Origin: Defluviicoccus sp.
GTDB lineage: Bacteria; Pseudomonadota; Alphaproteobacteria; Rhodospirillales; Defluviicoccaceae
NCBI GenBank assembly: GCA_029624735.1
Contig: JARSSM010000020.1
Coordinates: 1-64,000 of the forward strand
DNA: 64,000 nucleotides
Direction: 5' to 3'
Below are positions 1 through 9,731 of the stretch, one piece after another. Positions within the stretch are counted from its first letter, which is position 1. Every line of letters begins with the position of its first letter. Under the pieces are notes generated by a model, which saw nothing but the letters and a program-made list of their open reading frames with translations, made no database searches and was not told the origin of the DNA. The translations under genes and the position numbers were made by a program.

Positions 1-1
1 C

Positions 2-417
2 GACTATCAGCCGAACGATCCGCAGATCGCCTTCTACCTCGCGCGCTTCATCGAGGAGGTGCGTGGCATCCCCGCCGATCCGATCATCGTGCGGCAGAAC
101 TGGCTGCGCGCCTACGACTTCACCACACAGGGCGGCGCGCTAGCGCTCAACGATTACGCACGCGCCAACGATCCCTTCGCCAATGTCGGCAAGGTCCAGG
201 TCGCCATCGAAATCTCCAGCGTGATCCGCGCCTCGCCGTCGAGCTTCCGCGTCGCCTGGATCGAGCGCCGTTATCAGGACGGCTCGCTCGCCTCGACCCA
301 ACGCTGGTCCGCCATCCTCACCGTCGCCGTGCAGCCGCCGCGCGACGCCGACAAACTCCGTGCCAATCCGCTCGGAATCTACATCAACGCCATCAACTGG
401 TCGAAGGAACTTGGATC

Positions 418-421
<4 letters not shown>
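2..421 (+). CDS. trbF: Conjugal transfer protein TrbF (VirB8-like), 5'-truncated by window edge
   Basis: C-terminal part of TrbF, the VirB8-like inner-membrane/periplasmic scaffold of a P-type (trb) type IV secretion system. The reading frame is open from base 2, so the N-terminal membrane anchor lies outside the window. The visible part reads DYQPNDPQIAFYLARF, then a long beta-rich region ending AINWSKELGS, typical of the TrbF periplasmic domain. The stop overlaps the trbG start by 4 bases (ATGA), so translation is probably coupled. The order trbF-trbG-trbI matches trb operons of proteobacterial integrative conjugative elements. Family assignment is confident; function in this strain is inferred. 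Confidence 0.88.
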
Positions 422-1442
<1,021 letters not shown>

Positions 1443-1446
<4 letters not shown>

Positions 1447-2690
1447 GCGAGATCGATCCCGAAAAGGAAGAAGGGAAGCAGCCGGAGGCCCCGCGTCCGC
1501 CGGAGGCGGCGGAGGACGCCCGGCCGCTGACCGGCGAGCCGGCCGCGACCATGCGGCTGCGCCCCGAGCCGCCGCGCGTCACCCGGCTGTCGCGCAAGGC
1601 GCTTGCCGGGATCGCGCTGGTGACGAGCGTGGGTCTCGGCGGCGCGCTGATCTATGCGCTTCAGACTCGCCACGGCGGCAATCAGGGTCAGGAACTCTAT
1701 TCCACCGACAACCGCACGACGCCGGACGGCCTCGCCAATCTGCCGAAGGATTATTCCGGCGTGCCCAAGCTCGGGCCGCCGCTGCCCGGCGATCTCGGCC
1801 GACCGATTCTCAGCGCGCAGAATGCCGGCCAGGCCGTGCCCGTCCCGCCGATGGCCATGCCGAATCCCGGCATCAGTCAGGAGGAACAGCGCCGGCTTCA
1901 GGAGACAGAATCCGCGCGCACCGCGCGGCTGTTTTCGTCCACCGAGAACCGGCCGGCGAGCAGCCCGACGACGGCAACCGCCACGCCGGTTCCGCAGACC
2001 GATCTCGCCAGCCTCGGCCTCGCGCCGCAGCCCTCGACGCCATCCGCGCAGGACCGCCAGCTCGCCTTCCTCAATCAGACGCCCGACAAGCGCACGGTCT
2101 CGCCTGATCGCGTCGCCGCGCCCGCGTCGGCCAACGTGCTTCAGGCCGGGGCCGTCATCGCGGCGGCGCTCATTACCGGCATCCGTTCCGATCTTCCCGG
2201 CCAGATCACCGCGCAGGTGACGGAGAACATCTACGACAGCCCGACCGGCAAGATCCTGCTCATCCCGCAGGGGACGCGCGTCATCGGTCAGTATGACAAT
2301 GGCGTCGGCTTCGGTCAGCGCCGCGTGCTGCTGGTCTGGAATCGACTCATCTTCCCCAACGGCCGCTCGATCGTGCTCGAACGTCAGCCCGGCGCCGACG
2401 CCGAAGGCTATGCCGGCCTGGAGGATGGCGTCGATTACCATTGGGGCGAACTGTTCAAGGCCGCCGCGCTGTCCACGATTCTGAGTGTCGGCGCGGAAGC
2501 CGGAACCAGCCAGAATGAAAACAGCCTCGTCCAGGCGCTCCGTCAGGGCGCGTCGAACAGCGTCAGCCAGACCGGCCAGCAGATCGTCAGTCGCCAGCTC
2601 AACATCGCGCCGACGCTGACCATCCGGCCGGGCTTCCCCGTCCGCGTCATCGTCACGCGCGATCTCGTCCTCGAACCCTACGGAGGTTGA
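1443..2690 (+). CDS. trbI: Conjugal transfer protein TrbI (VirB10-like)
   Basis: A 415-residue VirB10/TrbI protein, expected to span from inner to outer membrane and to gate the conjugative channel. It starts at GTG overlapping the trbG stop. The layout is typical: a charged, proline-rich cytoplasmic N-terminus (residues 1-50), one membrane helix around residues 58-78 (GIALVTSVGLGGALIYAL), a long periplasmic linker rich in Pro, Gln and Ser, and the conserved C-terminal barrel-forming domain from about residue 230, with IPQGTRVIGQYDNGVGFGQ and a closing GFPVRVIVTRDLVL. It is the last recognisable mating-pore gene; only a DUF2274 gene follows on this strand. Confidence 0.93.
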
Positions 2691-2691
2691 C

Positions 2692-2931
2692 ATGGCGAAA
2701 CTGAAACTCGGTCCGATCGCCGACGACAAGCCCGTGAAGGTCGCGGTCGAGCTGCCCGCCAGCCTCCATCGCGACCTGATCGCCTATGCCGAAATCCTTG
2801 GCCGCGACGCCGGGCAGCCACCGACCGATCCCGTCCGCCTGATCGTGCCCATGCTGGAGCGGTTCATCGCGACGGATCGGGGCTTTGCGAAAGCGCGGCG
2901 CGGGGGAGCGCCACGTTCTGCGGAACGCTGA
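2692..2931 (+). CDS. DUF2274 domain-containing small protein
   Basis: A 79-residue protein starting one base after the trbI stop. The sequence MAKLKLGPIADDKPVKVAVELP followed by HRDLIAYAEILGRDAG matches the DUF2274 family, which is almost always the small gene directly after trbI in trb-type integrative elements. The predicted fold is reminiscent of short ribbon-helix-helix proteins (beta strand KPVKVAVELP, then two helices), so a DNA-binding or regulatory role is possible but unproven. The last 68 bases overlap the 3' end of the convergent lysR gene, giving an antisense overlap of the two messages. Confidence 0.85.
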   Translation: MAKLKLGPIADDKPVKVAVELPASLHRDLIAYAEILGRDAGQPPTDPVRLIVPMLERFIATDRGFAKARRGGAPRSAER

Positions 2932-3829
2932 CATCTGGCGCCTCACCGACGCGCGCCATTGAGCGCGCGAGGTCGAGCAGCCGTGCGAATGCCGGATTAT
3001 CGTTCCGCGACGCCCAGACGGCGCGGAACGGCAGTATCTCGCCGATGATTGGGCGGAACACCACGCCGGGAAACTGCGCGGCCGTCGTCGCCTCGCTGGT
3101 CACGGTAAGCCCGCGGCCCAGCGCCACCAGTTGCATGAGCGTGTCGCGTCCAACCGCCTGTTGCTGAATGTCGGGGTGGTGTCCGAGGTCGGCCAGGCGC
3201 TGAACCAGATAGTCATGAATTTCCTCGCCGGGCGCGCTCTCACTGACAATGAAGGTCTCACCCACCAGATCCCCGAAACTGACTTCGTTGTCGCCGGCGT
3301 GAGGATGCTGCGCGGGGAGAACCGCGAAAATGCGCTCCGACCACAAATGCTGGCTTTGGCAATCCGGCCAGCTCGTGAGTCCGGTCAGGAAAGCGACATC
3401 GAGTTGATGCTGTCGAACGGCTGCTACGTGTTCGGCGGGATTCCCGTCCGTGAAGAGCAGTTTCACCGACTTGTGGCGCTGTCCGAACGCCTGGAAGAGA
3501 TCGGACAGGAAGCCGGAGGCCAGCGACGAGAAGATACCGACCCGGATCTCACCGTCCTCGCCGCGCCCGATCGCGCTCACTTCCGCCCTGGCCAGTCCGA
3601 TCTGGGAAAGCGCCTTGCGGCCACGCTGGACGAATTGCTTGCCGGCCTGGGTGAGTTGCACGCCCCCGGTCGAGCGCGTGAACAAGGGGGCGCCGAGCCG
3701 ATCTTCCAGATCACGGACCCGTCGGCTGATGGCCGACTCCTCTACCCCCAAAGCGGCCGCCGCCCGGCGAAAACTACCGTGGTCGGCCGCGGCAATCACA
3801 TAACGAATGTGCCGAACTTGAACGGGCAA
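2864..3829 (-). CDS. LysR-family transcriptional regulator at the end of the conjugative element
   Basis: A 321-residue LysR-type regulator. Residues 3-62 form the winged helix-turn-helix (IRYVIAAADHGSFRRAAAALGVEESAISRRVRDLEDRLG), followed by the linker helix and a periplasmic-binding-protein-like effector domain (about residues 90-295, e.g. IRVGIFSSLASGFLSDLF). It is convergent with the trb operon and overlaps the DUF2274 gene at the 3' end. LysR genes at this place are common in trb-type elements and may regulate transfer or a neighbouring cargo gene, but no target is visible. About 400 bases of non-coding DNA lie upstream, between its start and the tRNA gene. Confidence 0.88.
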   Translation of the reverse strand: MPVQVRHIRYVIAAADHGSFRRAAAALGVEESAISRRVRDLEDRLGAPLFTRSTGGVQLTQAGKQFVQRGRKALSQIGLARAEVSAIGRGEDGEIRVGIFSSLASGFLSDLFQAFGQRHKSVKLLFTDGNPAEHVAAVRQHQLDVAFLTGLTSWPDCQSQHLWSERIFAVLPAQHPHAGDNEVSFGDLVGETFIVSESAPGEEIHDYLVQRLADLGHHPDIQQQAVGRDTLMQLVALGRGLTVTSEATTAAQFPGVVFRPIIGEILPFRAVWASRNDNPAFARLLDLARSMARVGEAPDVSVPQNVALPRAALSQSPDPSR

Positions 3830-4174
3830 TGCAAAAACTCCTCCTCCATCACCCCTCTTCTTTTTGATCGGGCGTTCTTCAAAATAGTTTTCGACGCACT
3901 GGCTGACGTGCGGAAACCGGATTTTGTTTCCGCATGTTTTAACCGCCCTGATGTCTTAAGAGCCCTTAACGGATCACTGGAGAAGATCGTAAAGCTTGCT
4001 TGCGCAGAGGTGGCGACCGAGGCGACGCGAGCCGGAGCGGACATCACCGCAAAGCCCATAAGAAATGGCGCATGCTGACGCTCTCCACGCCAAATTCGCG
4101 CCATGACATCCAAAGGCACACTTTCTCGTGCTTACAATATGCTGACAAAACCTCGCCCTGAGGGCGTTGTCAGC
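3830..4174. other. Non-coding end of the conjugative element, with a long imperfect hairpin
   Basis: About 345 bases between the lysR start and the tRNA-Gly terminator without a convincing gene. It is more A+T-rich than its surroundings around 3840-3960 and must contain the lysR promoter. At 4142-4174 there is an interrupted inverted repeat: CTGACAA (4142-4148), a 5-base bulge, then an inner hairpin CGCCC-TGA-GGGCG, then TTGTCAG (4168-4174). Such structure near an element end may be a terminator or part of the excision region (inference). A 107-codon open frame on the minus strand over this region was not accepted. Confidence 0.55.
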
Positions 4175-4200
4175 AAAAACGGCCCCGAAGGGCCGTTTTT
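4175..4200 (-). terminator. Rho-independent terminator downstream of tRNA-Gly (bidirectional shape)
   Basis: Perfect stem ACGGCCC (4179-4185) / GGGCCGT (4190-4196) with an A-tract before and a T-tract after it. Read on the minus strand, the loop is TTCG closed by C-G, a classic very stable tetraloop, and the hairpin is followed by a T run. It lies about 30 bases past the tRNA 3' end, so ending tRNA transcription is the simplest role. It would also work on the plus strand. Confidence 0.85.
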
Positions 4201-4226
4201 ATCGCTTTGATTTCCTTGAGAAAATC

Positions 4227-4250
4227 TGGAGCGGGCGAAGGGATTCGAAC
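4227..4250 (-). other. Putative attachment site (3' end of tRNA-Gly)
   Basis: The 3' end of the tRNA-Gly gene faces the conjugation genes, and the first gene beyond them is element-type. Integrative conjugative elements of the trb class commonly integrate into the 3' end of tRNA-Gly genes and restore it on integration. This makes the T-arm and acceptor 3' half, including the encoded CCA (4227-4229), the best guess for the att core. The second copy and the integrase should lie left of the window. The exact core cannot be set from one end. Confidence 0.45.
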
Positions 4251-4301
4251 CCTCGACCCCAACCTTGGCAAGGTTGCGCTCTACCCCTGAGCTACGCCCG
4301 C
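4227..4301 (-). tRNA. tRNA-Gly (anticodon GCC)
   Basis: On the minus strand a complete cloverleaf is present: acceptor GCGGGCG pairing with CGCCCGC, D arm GCTC/GAGC, anticodon stem CAACC/GGTTG with loop TTGCCAA (anticodon GCC), a 5-base variable region, T arm GAGGG-TTCGAAT-CCCTT, discriminator T and encoded CCA. The body is 72 bases plus CCA. Its 3' end faces the trb/lysR module, and a UUCG-loop terminator follows about 30 bases downstream. It is the probable integration target of the conjugative element. Confidence 0.97.
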
Positions 4302-4377
4302 ATCGCCGCGGTCAAGCGACAAGACCGCGGATATTACGCAACGAGCCGGCTTTTGCAAGCGTCTCGCCGCACCCGCT

Positions 4378-4413
4378 CTCCCCCTTTCCCCTCGCAGGAG
4401 GGGGAAGGGGGAG
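4378..4413 (-). terminator. Strong 16-bp hairpin after the repeat-protein gene
   Basis: CTCCCCCTTTCCCCTC (4378-4393), loop GCAG, and GAGGGGGAAGGGGGAG (4398-4413) form a 16-bp stem with a single mismatch. It lies just past the 3' end of the minus-strand gene at 4455-5432 and before the tRNA promoter. It has no T-tract, so it may be a terminator-like or RNA-stabilising structure. Purine/pyrimidine palindromes of this type are often repeated between genes in proteobacteria. Confidence 0.6.
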
Positions 4414-4454
4414 GGGGAGTCTCAATCTCCTGAGCCTTACGCCGATGGCGCGCT

Positions 4455-5432
4455 TCAGGGCTGCTGAATGCCGAGTGCCCGCAAGGTCTCGATGGTCAGC
4501 TGACCCGTCGGCAGGTTCTGCTTCTTCTGGAATGCCACAATGGCGTTCGAGGTCCCTGGCCCGAGCGAGCCGTCGGCTGGACCCTGATAGAAGCCCTTCT
4601 CTTTCAGCGCGGTCTGGATCTTCTTCACGACGCCGGCGCCGACGCTGGCTTCGCACAGGATTTGCCGCCATTCGAGCCGGGCGTCGGCGGTCTTGACGGT
4701 CTTCTGAACCGTGTCGAACTCATCCGGCACCGGCGTGCGGACTTCGCGCGCGGGCTCCACCAGCTTCTGCACCTTCACGGTCGCGTATTCCGCCGGGATC
4801 TTGACCGAGCGGGTCTGCGCCGGCTTGTCGATCACCTGCTTCTTGACGGTCTTGTACTCGGCCGGCTTCTTCACCATTTCCGTGCGCGCCGGCGCCTTCA
4901 GCACCCGCTTGGTGACGGACTTGTACTGTGCCGGCACCTCGACCAGACACAGCGTTTCGCCGGTGGTCGTCTGCAGTTTTTCAAGCGGGCCGCAATTGGT
5001 CTGCCAGGTCGTGTAGGCGGCGCGGACCAGAACCTGTTCCTCGGTGTCCTCATACTGGGCCGGAACAGCGGTGAGTTCCTGCGTCTCCGGCCGGATCAGC
5101 ACCTGCTCCTCGACCTCGCGGAAGGTAGCGGGAATGACTTCGATCTTTTCCGCTTCCTCCTTGACGAGGATCTGTTCCTCGACGGCCTCGAATTTCGCCG
5201 GGATCACCTCGACCTTTTCGCCACCGGTGCGCTTGAGGACCTGTTCCGTGCTCGTCTCGTAGGTCGGCGGGACGTAAACCCGGGTGTAGCACTCACCCGG
5301 CTTGGCATTCGGCGGCAGAAGCGGCACACCGGCAAGCATCGGCTCCTGGGCGCGGACCAGTGCCGGGGCTCCCCAGGCCACCAGGGCACAAGTCATCAGC
5401 AATGTGCCAAGCAGGACTGACTCTCGTTGCAT
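4455..5432 (-). CDS. Exported repeat protein with C-terminal peptidoglycan-binding domain
   Basis: 325 residues. An N-terminal signal peptide (basic start, hydrophobic LLGTLLMTCALVAWGAPAL, cleavage near VRAQ) predicts export. The middle (about residues 52-250) contains eight units of roughly 23 residues built around P-A-x-[Y/F]-x-x-[V/T]-x-x-x-[V/I]-[L/V], such as PATFREVEEQVL and PAEYKTVKKQVI. The first four units are acidic (EEQ) and the last four basic (KKQ, TKR). The C-terminus (about residues 265-325) matches a PG_binding_1 domain (KEKGFYQGPADGSLGPGT, then AFQKKQNLPTGQ). An envelope or cell-wall role is inferred. I do not recognise a named family for the repeat part. Confidence 0.82.
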   Translation of the reverse strand: MQRESVLLGTLLMTCALVAWGAPALVRAQEPMLAGVPLLPPNAKPGECYTRVYVPPTYETSTEQVLKRTGGEKVEVIPAKFEAVEEQILVKEEAEKIEVIPATFREVEEQVLIRPETQELTAVPAQYEDTEEQVLVRAAYTTWQTNCGPLEKLQTTTGETLCLVEVPAQYKSVTKRVLKAPARTEMVKKPAEYKTVKKQVIDKPAQTRSVKIPAEYATVKVQKLVEPAREVRTPVPDEFDTVQKTVKTADARLEWRQILCEASVGAGVVKKIQTALKEKGFYQGPADGSLGPGTSNAIVAFQKKQNLPTGQLTIETLRALGIQQP

Positions 5433-5703
5433 GAGCGGCGTTCTCCCTCAACAATCACCCGTTCCTTCGCCGGCTGGAGCACTACCTGCGGGCGGGCGAA
5501 GCGATCGGTTCACGGTTCCCATGGCAGACACATAACCGGTTCGCTGCGCTTGACCAACCAGCTTTTGTATGAACAGCACACTTTTGCCGCCATCAACTGG
5601 TCTTTTTCGTGCACTTCGCCGGCTTGCCCCAGCTGGGACCGGTGGGTGCTCGGACCGGTGGCGTCTCAGGTCTCCTGATAACGCCGAGCCATAACTTGGC
5701 GTC

Positions 5704-5952
5704 TCAGCTCTTCTTGAACTTGGCAGCGATGGCGAGAAAAATGAGCGCGCCCGCCACCGCTGTGCCTACCGCGATCACCGGGTTCTTGGTCGACAGGCCA
5801 ATGACATACGCCAAGACACCGCCGACGATCGAGCCGATGACGCCGATGATCAGGTTGCCGGTCAGGCCGAACCCGGATCCTTTGAGGAGCTTGCCGACGA
5901 TCCAGCCGGCGACGATGCCAATGACGACGAAGGAGATCAGGCTACCGATCAT
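5704..5952 (-). CDS. GlsB/YeaQ/YmgE-family stress-associated membrane protein
   Basis: An 82-residue protein almost wholly membrane-embedded, with three hydrophobic helices: residues 1-20 (MIGSLISFVVIGIVAGWIVG), 28-52 (LTGNLIIGVIGSIVGGVLAYVIG) and 58-78. The glycine-rich GWIVGKLLKGSGFGLTGNLIIGVIGS pattern is diagnostic of the transglycosylase-associated/YeaQ family (stress-induced small membrane proteins of unknown mechanism). It is a monocistronic minus-strand gene; argH follows downstream on the same strand. About 270 bases without a gene separate it from the repeat-protein gene on its other side. Confidence 0.9.
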   Translation of the reverse strand: MIGSLISFVVIGIVAGWIVGKLLKGSGFGLTGNLIIGVIGSIVGGVLAYVIGLSTKNPVIAVGTAVAGALIFLAIAAKFKKS

Positions 5953-6006
5953 GACGTGTTTTCCCTCTTGCCCAGCCCCTTAATGCCTGCCCTTAAGGCA
6001 TGTCCG

Positions 6007-7452
6007 CTAAGAATCGCCGAGGAACCGAAGGCGCGCTGCCGCTGCGGCTTCGCGGACCCGCTCCGGCGCCGTCCCGCCCTCGGACATGCGGCTCGCGACC
6101 GAGCGCTCGACGCCTAACACGCTGAAAACCTCACCCGTAATCGCAGGCTCGACCGCCTGCAGAGTGACAAGCGGCAGCTCCTCCAGCTTGCACCCGGCAG
6201 TCTCCGCCGCCTTGACAATCGCGCCGGCGACATGATGGGCGCGGCGGAAGGCCAAGCCCTTGGCGCGCACGAGCCAGTCGGCAAGATCGGTCGCCGACGG
6301 AAAGCCGGCCTCCGCGGCGGCGCGCATCTGAGCCGTCTGGAACGTGGCCGTTCGCAGCATCCCGGTCATCGCCGCCAGCGCGAGGCCCAGCGTATCGGCG
6401 GCATCGAACACCGCCTCCTTATCTTCTTGCAGGTCCTTGGCGTAGGCGAGCGGCAGGCCCTTGACGACGGTGAGCAGCTGGACGAGTGCGCCCGCGAGCC
6501 GGCCGGTCTTGGCACGAACGAGCTCGGCCGCATCCGGGTTGCGCTTCTGCGGCATGATCGAGCTTCCGGTCGAAAAGTCGTCGGCCAGCCGCAAAAAGGC
6601 GAATCGCTCGCACGACCAGAGCACGATCTCCTCCGCCAGCCGCGACAGGTGCACGCCCATCAGCGCGCCGGCGGCGAGAAACTCGATCGCGAAATCGCGG
6701 TCGGAGACGGCATCGAGCGAGTTGGCGCACGGCCGCTCGAAGCCAAGCGCTTGCGCCGTCTGCCACCGGTCAATCGGGAACGACGTGCCGGCGAGGGCGG
6801 CGGCCCCGAGCGGGCATTCGTTCAGCCGGCGGCGGCAGTCGGCAAGCCGGCCGCGGTCGCGGCCCAGCATCTCAACATAGGCAAGGAGGTGATGGCCAAG
6901 CGTCACCGGCTGCGCCGCCTGCAGGTGCGTGAAACCCGGCATGATCGTCTCGGCGTGCGTTTCCGCCTGCCCGATCAGAACTGCCTGCAACTCTTCAGCC
7001 GCCTGATCGAGGGCGTCGATCGCATCGCGGACCCACAGCCGGAAATCGGTCGCCACCTGGTCGTTGCGGGAGCGCGCCGTATGCAGGCGACCGGCCGGCT
7101 CGCCGATCAGTGCCGCCAGCCGGCCCTCGACGTTCATGTGCACGTCTTCGAGTGCGCGCTCGAGCGGCAAGGTGCCGGCGTCCGCCTCCGCCTTGATCCG
7201 CGCAAGGCCGGCAAGGATGGCGTTGCCGTCCGTCTCGGATATGATGCCCTGGCGAATGAGCATGGCCGCGTGCGCCGCGGACGCGCGGAGATCCTGCGGC
7301 AGCAGGCGGTGATCGAAGTCGATCGAGACGTTGATCGCCTCCATGACTGCCGACGGGCCGGCCGCGAAACGCCCGCCCCAGATACGGCTGGCCGGGCGCT
7401 CGCCGGTGGGTGGCGAAGTCGGAGCCGGTGGCGCTGCGGCAGGGTCGGTCAT
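6007..7452 (-). CDS. argH: Argininosuccinate lyase
   Basis: Cleaves argininosuccinate to arginine and fumarate, the last step of arginine synthesis, in the cytosol. The open frame extends upstream, but the ATG at 7452 is chosen because the protein then begins with a short Pro/Ala linker followed by the conserved RIWGGRF core and is 481 residues, near the family norm. Family motifs: [16 protein letters not shown] (about residue 125) and the fumarate-lyase signature [12 protein letters not shown] (about residue 300), with the catalytic serine in the flexible loop. It is divergent from the TlpA gene, with 36 bases between the starts, an arrangement common in alphaproteobacteria. Confidence 0.96.
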   Translation of the reverse strand: MTDPAAAPPAPTSPPTGERPASRIWGGRFAAGPSAVMEAINVSIDFDHRLLPQDLRASAAHAAMLIRQGIISETDGNAILAGLARIKAEADAGTLPLERALEDVHMNVEGRLAALIGEPAGRLHTARSRNDQVATDFRLWVRDAIDALDQAAEELQAVLIGQAETHAETIMPGFTHLQAAQPVTLGHHLLAYVEMLGRDRGRLADCRRRLNECPLGAAALAGTSFPIDRWQTAQALGFERPCANSLDAVSDRDFAIEFLAAGALMGVHLSRLAEEIVLWSCERFAFLRLADDFSTGSSIMPQKRNPDAAELVRAKTGRLAGALVQLLTVVKGLPLAYAKDLQEDKEAVFDAADTLGLALAAMTGMLRTATFQTAQMRAAAEAGFPSATDLADWLVRAKGLAFRRAHHVAGAIVKAAETAGCKLEELPLVTLQAVEPAITGEVFSVLGVERSVASRMSEGGTAPERVREAAAAARLRFLGDS

Positions 7453-7488
7453 GACGGCGCCGACGCCGGAGGATGAGGGAAGCAAGTC

Positions 7489-8049
7489 ATGATGCGCGCG
7501 GTCCTGACGCTGATCTTCACGCTGATTGTCACGATCTTGGCCGCCGAAGCAAGCGCTGCGGCCGGCGACTGCAGCGCTGCACCGGAGACGATTGGCCGTT
7601 TCAAGCCGGCCGTGCAGCCGCAGGCGGCGCCGACGGTCCCGTTCTATGATGCCGCCGGCGGCGCGCGCACTCTCGCCGACTATCGCGGCCAGCCGTTGAT
7701 CGTCAACCTGTGGGCGACCTGGTGTCCGCCGTGCGTGCAGGAGATGCCTGCCCTCGACCGCCTCGTTGAGCTGCTGCGGGCGGAGCGGGCCGCTGTGCTC
7801 GCGCTCTCCTCCGATCGCGAGGGAGCACCGGTCGTGCAGCGGTTCTTCGAGGCTCACGCCATCCGCCGGCTTGAAATCCTGATCGACCGCAAGACGGCGG
7901 TGACGCGTGCGCTGGCCGCCCCCGGCCTGCCGACGACCATTGTGTTCGATCGCAGCGGCCGCGAACTGGGCCGCGTGGTCGGTGTCGCGGAGTGGGATGC
8001 GCCGGCGACGCTGGCCTTTCTCAAGCGCTGCCTTGGTGGGCAGCCATGA
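7489..8049 (+). CDS. TlpA-like thiol:disulfide oxidoreductase
   Basis: 186 residues with an N-terminal signal or anchor helix ([21 protein letters not shown]) and a thioredoxin-fold domain. The active site WCPPC has its cysteines at 79 and 82 ([15 protein letters not shown]), followed by the cis-proline region [19 protein letters not shown]. Such proteins work in the periplasm as reductants, often for cytochrome or copper-protein maturation. The gene is divergent from argH and its stop overlaps the ATG of the downstream nuclease gene (ATGA), suggesting an operon. The specific partner cannot be read from the sequence. Confidence 0.92.
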   Translation: MMRAVLTLIFTLIVTILAAEASAAAGDCSAAPETIGRFKPAVQPQAAPTVPFYDAAGGARTLADYRGQPLIVNLWATWCPPCVQEMPALDRLVELLRAERAAVLALSSDREGAPVVQRFFEAHAIRRLEILIDRKTAVTRALAAPGLPTTIVFDRSGRELGRVVGVAEWDAPATLAFLKRCLGGQP

Positions 8050-9092
8050 GGAGTGGCGGAGCGGCGCCCGGACCTGCTGCGGCCGGCAGCGAGGCCGAGC
8101 CGCCGACTGCGGACCGGCTGCGCATCGCCACTTTCAACCTTGAGAATCTCGGCGACAGCGCACAGCCCCACGCCACGCTGGCCGAACGGGTGCGTCTGTT
8201 GCGGCCGCAACTGCTGCGGCTGCGCGCGGATGTTCTGTGCCTGCAGGAGGTTGACGCCCAGCGCGGCAGCGACGGCGAACCGCGCCGCCTCGATGCCCTC
8301 GATGCGCTCCTGGCCGGCACGCCCTATGCCGCATTCCACCGCCTCACTACCTTCAGCCGTTCGCACGGCGGGCCGCGCGACAAGCACAACGTCGTCATCC
8401 TCAGCCGGCTGCCGATCGTGACCGGCCGCCAGGTCCTGCACGACCTCGTCCAACCGCCGCTCTATAAGCCTGCCACCGGCGATGGTGCGACCGCTGCCAT
8501 CACCTGGGACCGGCCGATCCTGCACGCAACGCTGCAGGCCGAAGCCGGCTGGACGCTCGATGTCGTCAACGTGCACTTGCGGGCGCCGCGCGCCGCCTTC
8601 ATCGAAGGCGGCAAGGCGAGCGCGTCCGTCTGGCGCACCATGTCCGGCTGGGCGGAGGGGTTCTTTCTTGCCGCCGTCAAGGCCGCCGGCCAGGCGTTGG
8701 AGGTGCGGCTCCTGGTCGACCAGCTGTTCGATGCCGACCCGGAGGCGCGGATCGTCGTCTGCGGCGATTTCAATGCCGATTCCCACGAGGCGCCGGTGCG
8801 CACCATCCGCGGCGACGAGGAGGATGCTGGCAACGCGCACCTCGCCTTCCGCACGCTGGTGCCGGCCGAGCGCTCGCTGGCCGATTCCCGCCGCTTCTCC
8901 GTTCTGCATCACGGCCGGCCGCGCATGCTCGATCACCTCTTGCTGTCGCGTGCCCTTCTGGCCTGGTACTGCGGCATGGAGGTCCACAACGAGGCGCTCG
9001 GCGACGAAGCGGTGACGCCACAAGCGCTGGTGGGGACGCCGGCCTCCTTCCACGCGCCGCTGGTGGCGGAGTTCCGCGTCGCTACCGATTGA
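8046..9092 (+). CDS. Endonuclease/exonuclease/phosphatase-family protein
   Basis: 348 residues from the ATG that overlaps the upstream stop; a longer frame starts inside the tlpA gene and is rejected. Metal-dependent EEP-fold motifs appear in order: ATFNLENL (about residue 26), CLQEVDAQ (about 66), [10 protein letters not shown] (about 177), [10 protein letters not shown] (about 239) and a C-terminal DHLLLS. Members cleave phosphodiester or phosphomonoester bonds in nucleic acids, nucleotides or lipids. No signal peptide is seen, and the substrate is unknown. Translational coupling to a thioredoxin-like gene is noteworthy but unexplained. Confidence 0.85.
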   Translation: MRSGGAAPGPAAAGSEAEPPTADRLRIATFNLENLGDSAQPHATLAERVRLLRPQLLRLRADVLCLQEVDAQRGSDGEPRRLDALDALLAGTPYAAFHRLTTFSRSHGGPRDKHNVVILSRLPIVTGRQVLHDLVQPPLYKPATGDGATAAITWDRPILHATLQAEAGWTLDVVNVHLRAPRAAFIEGGKASASVWRTMSGWAEGFFLAAVKAAGQALEVRLLVDQLFDADPEARIVVCGDFNADSHEAPVRTIRGDEEDAGNAHLAFRTLVPAERSLADSRRFSVLHHGRPRMLDHLLLSRALLAWYCGMEVHNEALGDEAVTPQALVGTPASFHAPLVAEFRVATD

Positions 9093-9231
9093 GCGTTGGC
9101 GCTGCCCGCGCGCCGGATCAAGCGCATCCGGGACGCTACGGGCTTGTTGTCAGGGGGCGGCAGGCGGTCTAGGGTTGGATGGTAGTGAGGAACACGGGCG
9201 AGGGGGCGCGGCAACCGCGGATGAACAAACG

Positions 9232-9648
9232 ATGATACGATCAGCCCAGGGTGTCGTGGCCGGCACCGCTCTCGTGGTCGCGTCCCTCATGGTCGTGGCT
9301 TGCACCGACCCTGCGGAGTGGTGGCAAAGCAGAGTCGAGACCGGGCGTGGAACGTGGGAACATCCGTCCAAACCGTGGGAGCAGTGGGATACCGACCGCG
9401 CCGAATGCCGCCTTGTCGCGCGCGACGAGGCCGAGCGCGACTTCGCGATCCAGCAGCAAGGCGGCGTGGGCGGTGACTACTCCCGCTTGCAGCCCCTCAG
9501 GACGTCGGTCGACCGGTTCGAAGCTTCGCAGCGCCAAGAACAGCTCTACGAGCGCTGCCTCAGCGACCGCGGTTACCGGCGGGTGCAGCGCGACGATCGG
9601 AGTGGCAGCCGGGGGCCATCACCTGCTCCCGAGGCTGCGGGCCGGTAA
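9232..9648 (+). CDS. Small putative lipoprotein
   Basis: 138 residues from the ATG at 9232. The N-terminal hydrophobic segment GVVAGTALVVASLMVVAC ends in a lipobox-like VVAC, so export and lipid anchoring are likely. The mature part is hydrophilic, with two cysteines (DRAECRLV and YERCLSDRGY) whose spacing recalls small envelope lipoproteins with a YERCLxxxGY tail. I do not recognise a named family. A 119-bp double-hairpin repeat follows 83 bases after the stop. Confidence 0.72.
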   Translation: MIRSAQGVVAGTALVVASLMVVACTDPAEWWQSRVETGRGTWEHPSKPWEQWDTDRAECRLVARDEAERDFAIQQQGGVGGDYSRLQPLRTSVDRFEASQRQEQLYERCLSDRGYRRVQRDDRSGSRGPSPAPEAAGR

Positions 9649-9731
9649 CGCGATTTCTCACCCCATCACGGCGTGGCCGGCAGCGGGCAAGGGGGCTCGT
9701 GCTCAACCCGTTAATCAGTCCGCAGCCCTAA

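Noticed and set aside
3131..4078. Plus-strand open frame of 315 codons
   Set aside because: It lies antisense to the lysR gene, whose motifs are clear; long opposite-strand frames are expected in high-GC DNA.
3796..4119. Minus-strand 107-codon frame upstream of lysR
   Set aside because: It overlaps the lysR start, has no recognisable domain and runs through the promoter region.
4700..5250. Regularly spaced DNA repeats that could suggest a CRISPR array
   Set aside because: The spacing follows the roughly 23-codon protein repeats; there are no identical direct repeats with unique spacers and no cas genes.
4662..5420. Plus-strand 252-codon frame
   Set aside because: Mirror of the repeat protein on the other strand; its apparent Leu/Arg repeats only reflect the real gene's repeats.
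6232..7476. Plus-strand 414-codon frame
   Set aside because: Antisense to argH, Arg/Gly-rich with no motif.
7453..7857. Upstream extension of the argH frame
   Set aside because: It overlaps the well-supported TlpA gene; the argH core and normal length are reached from the ATG at 7452.
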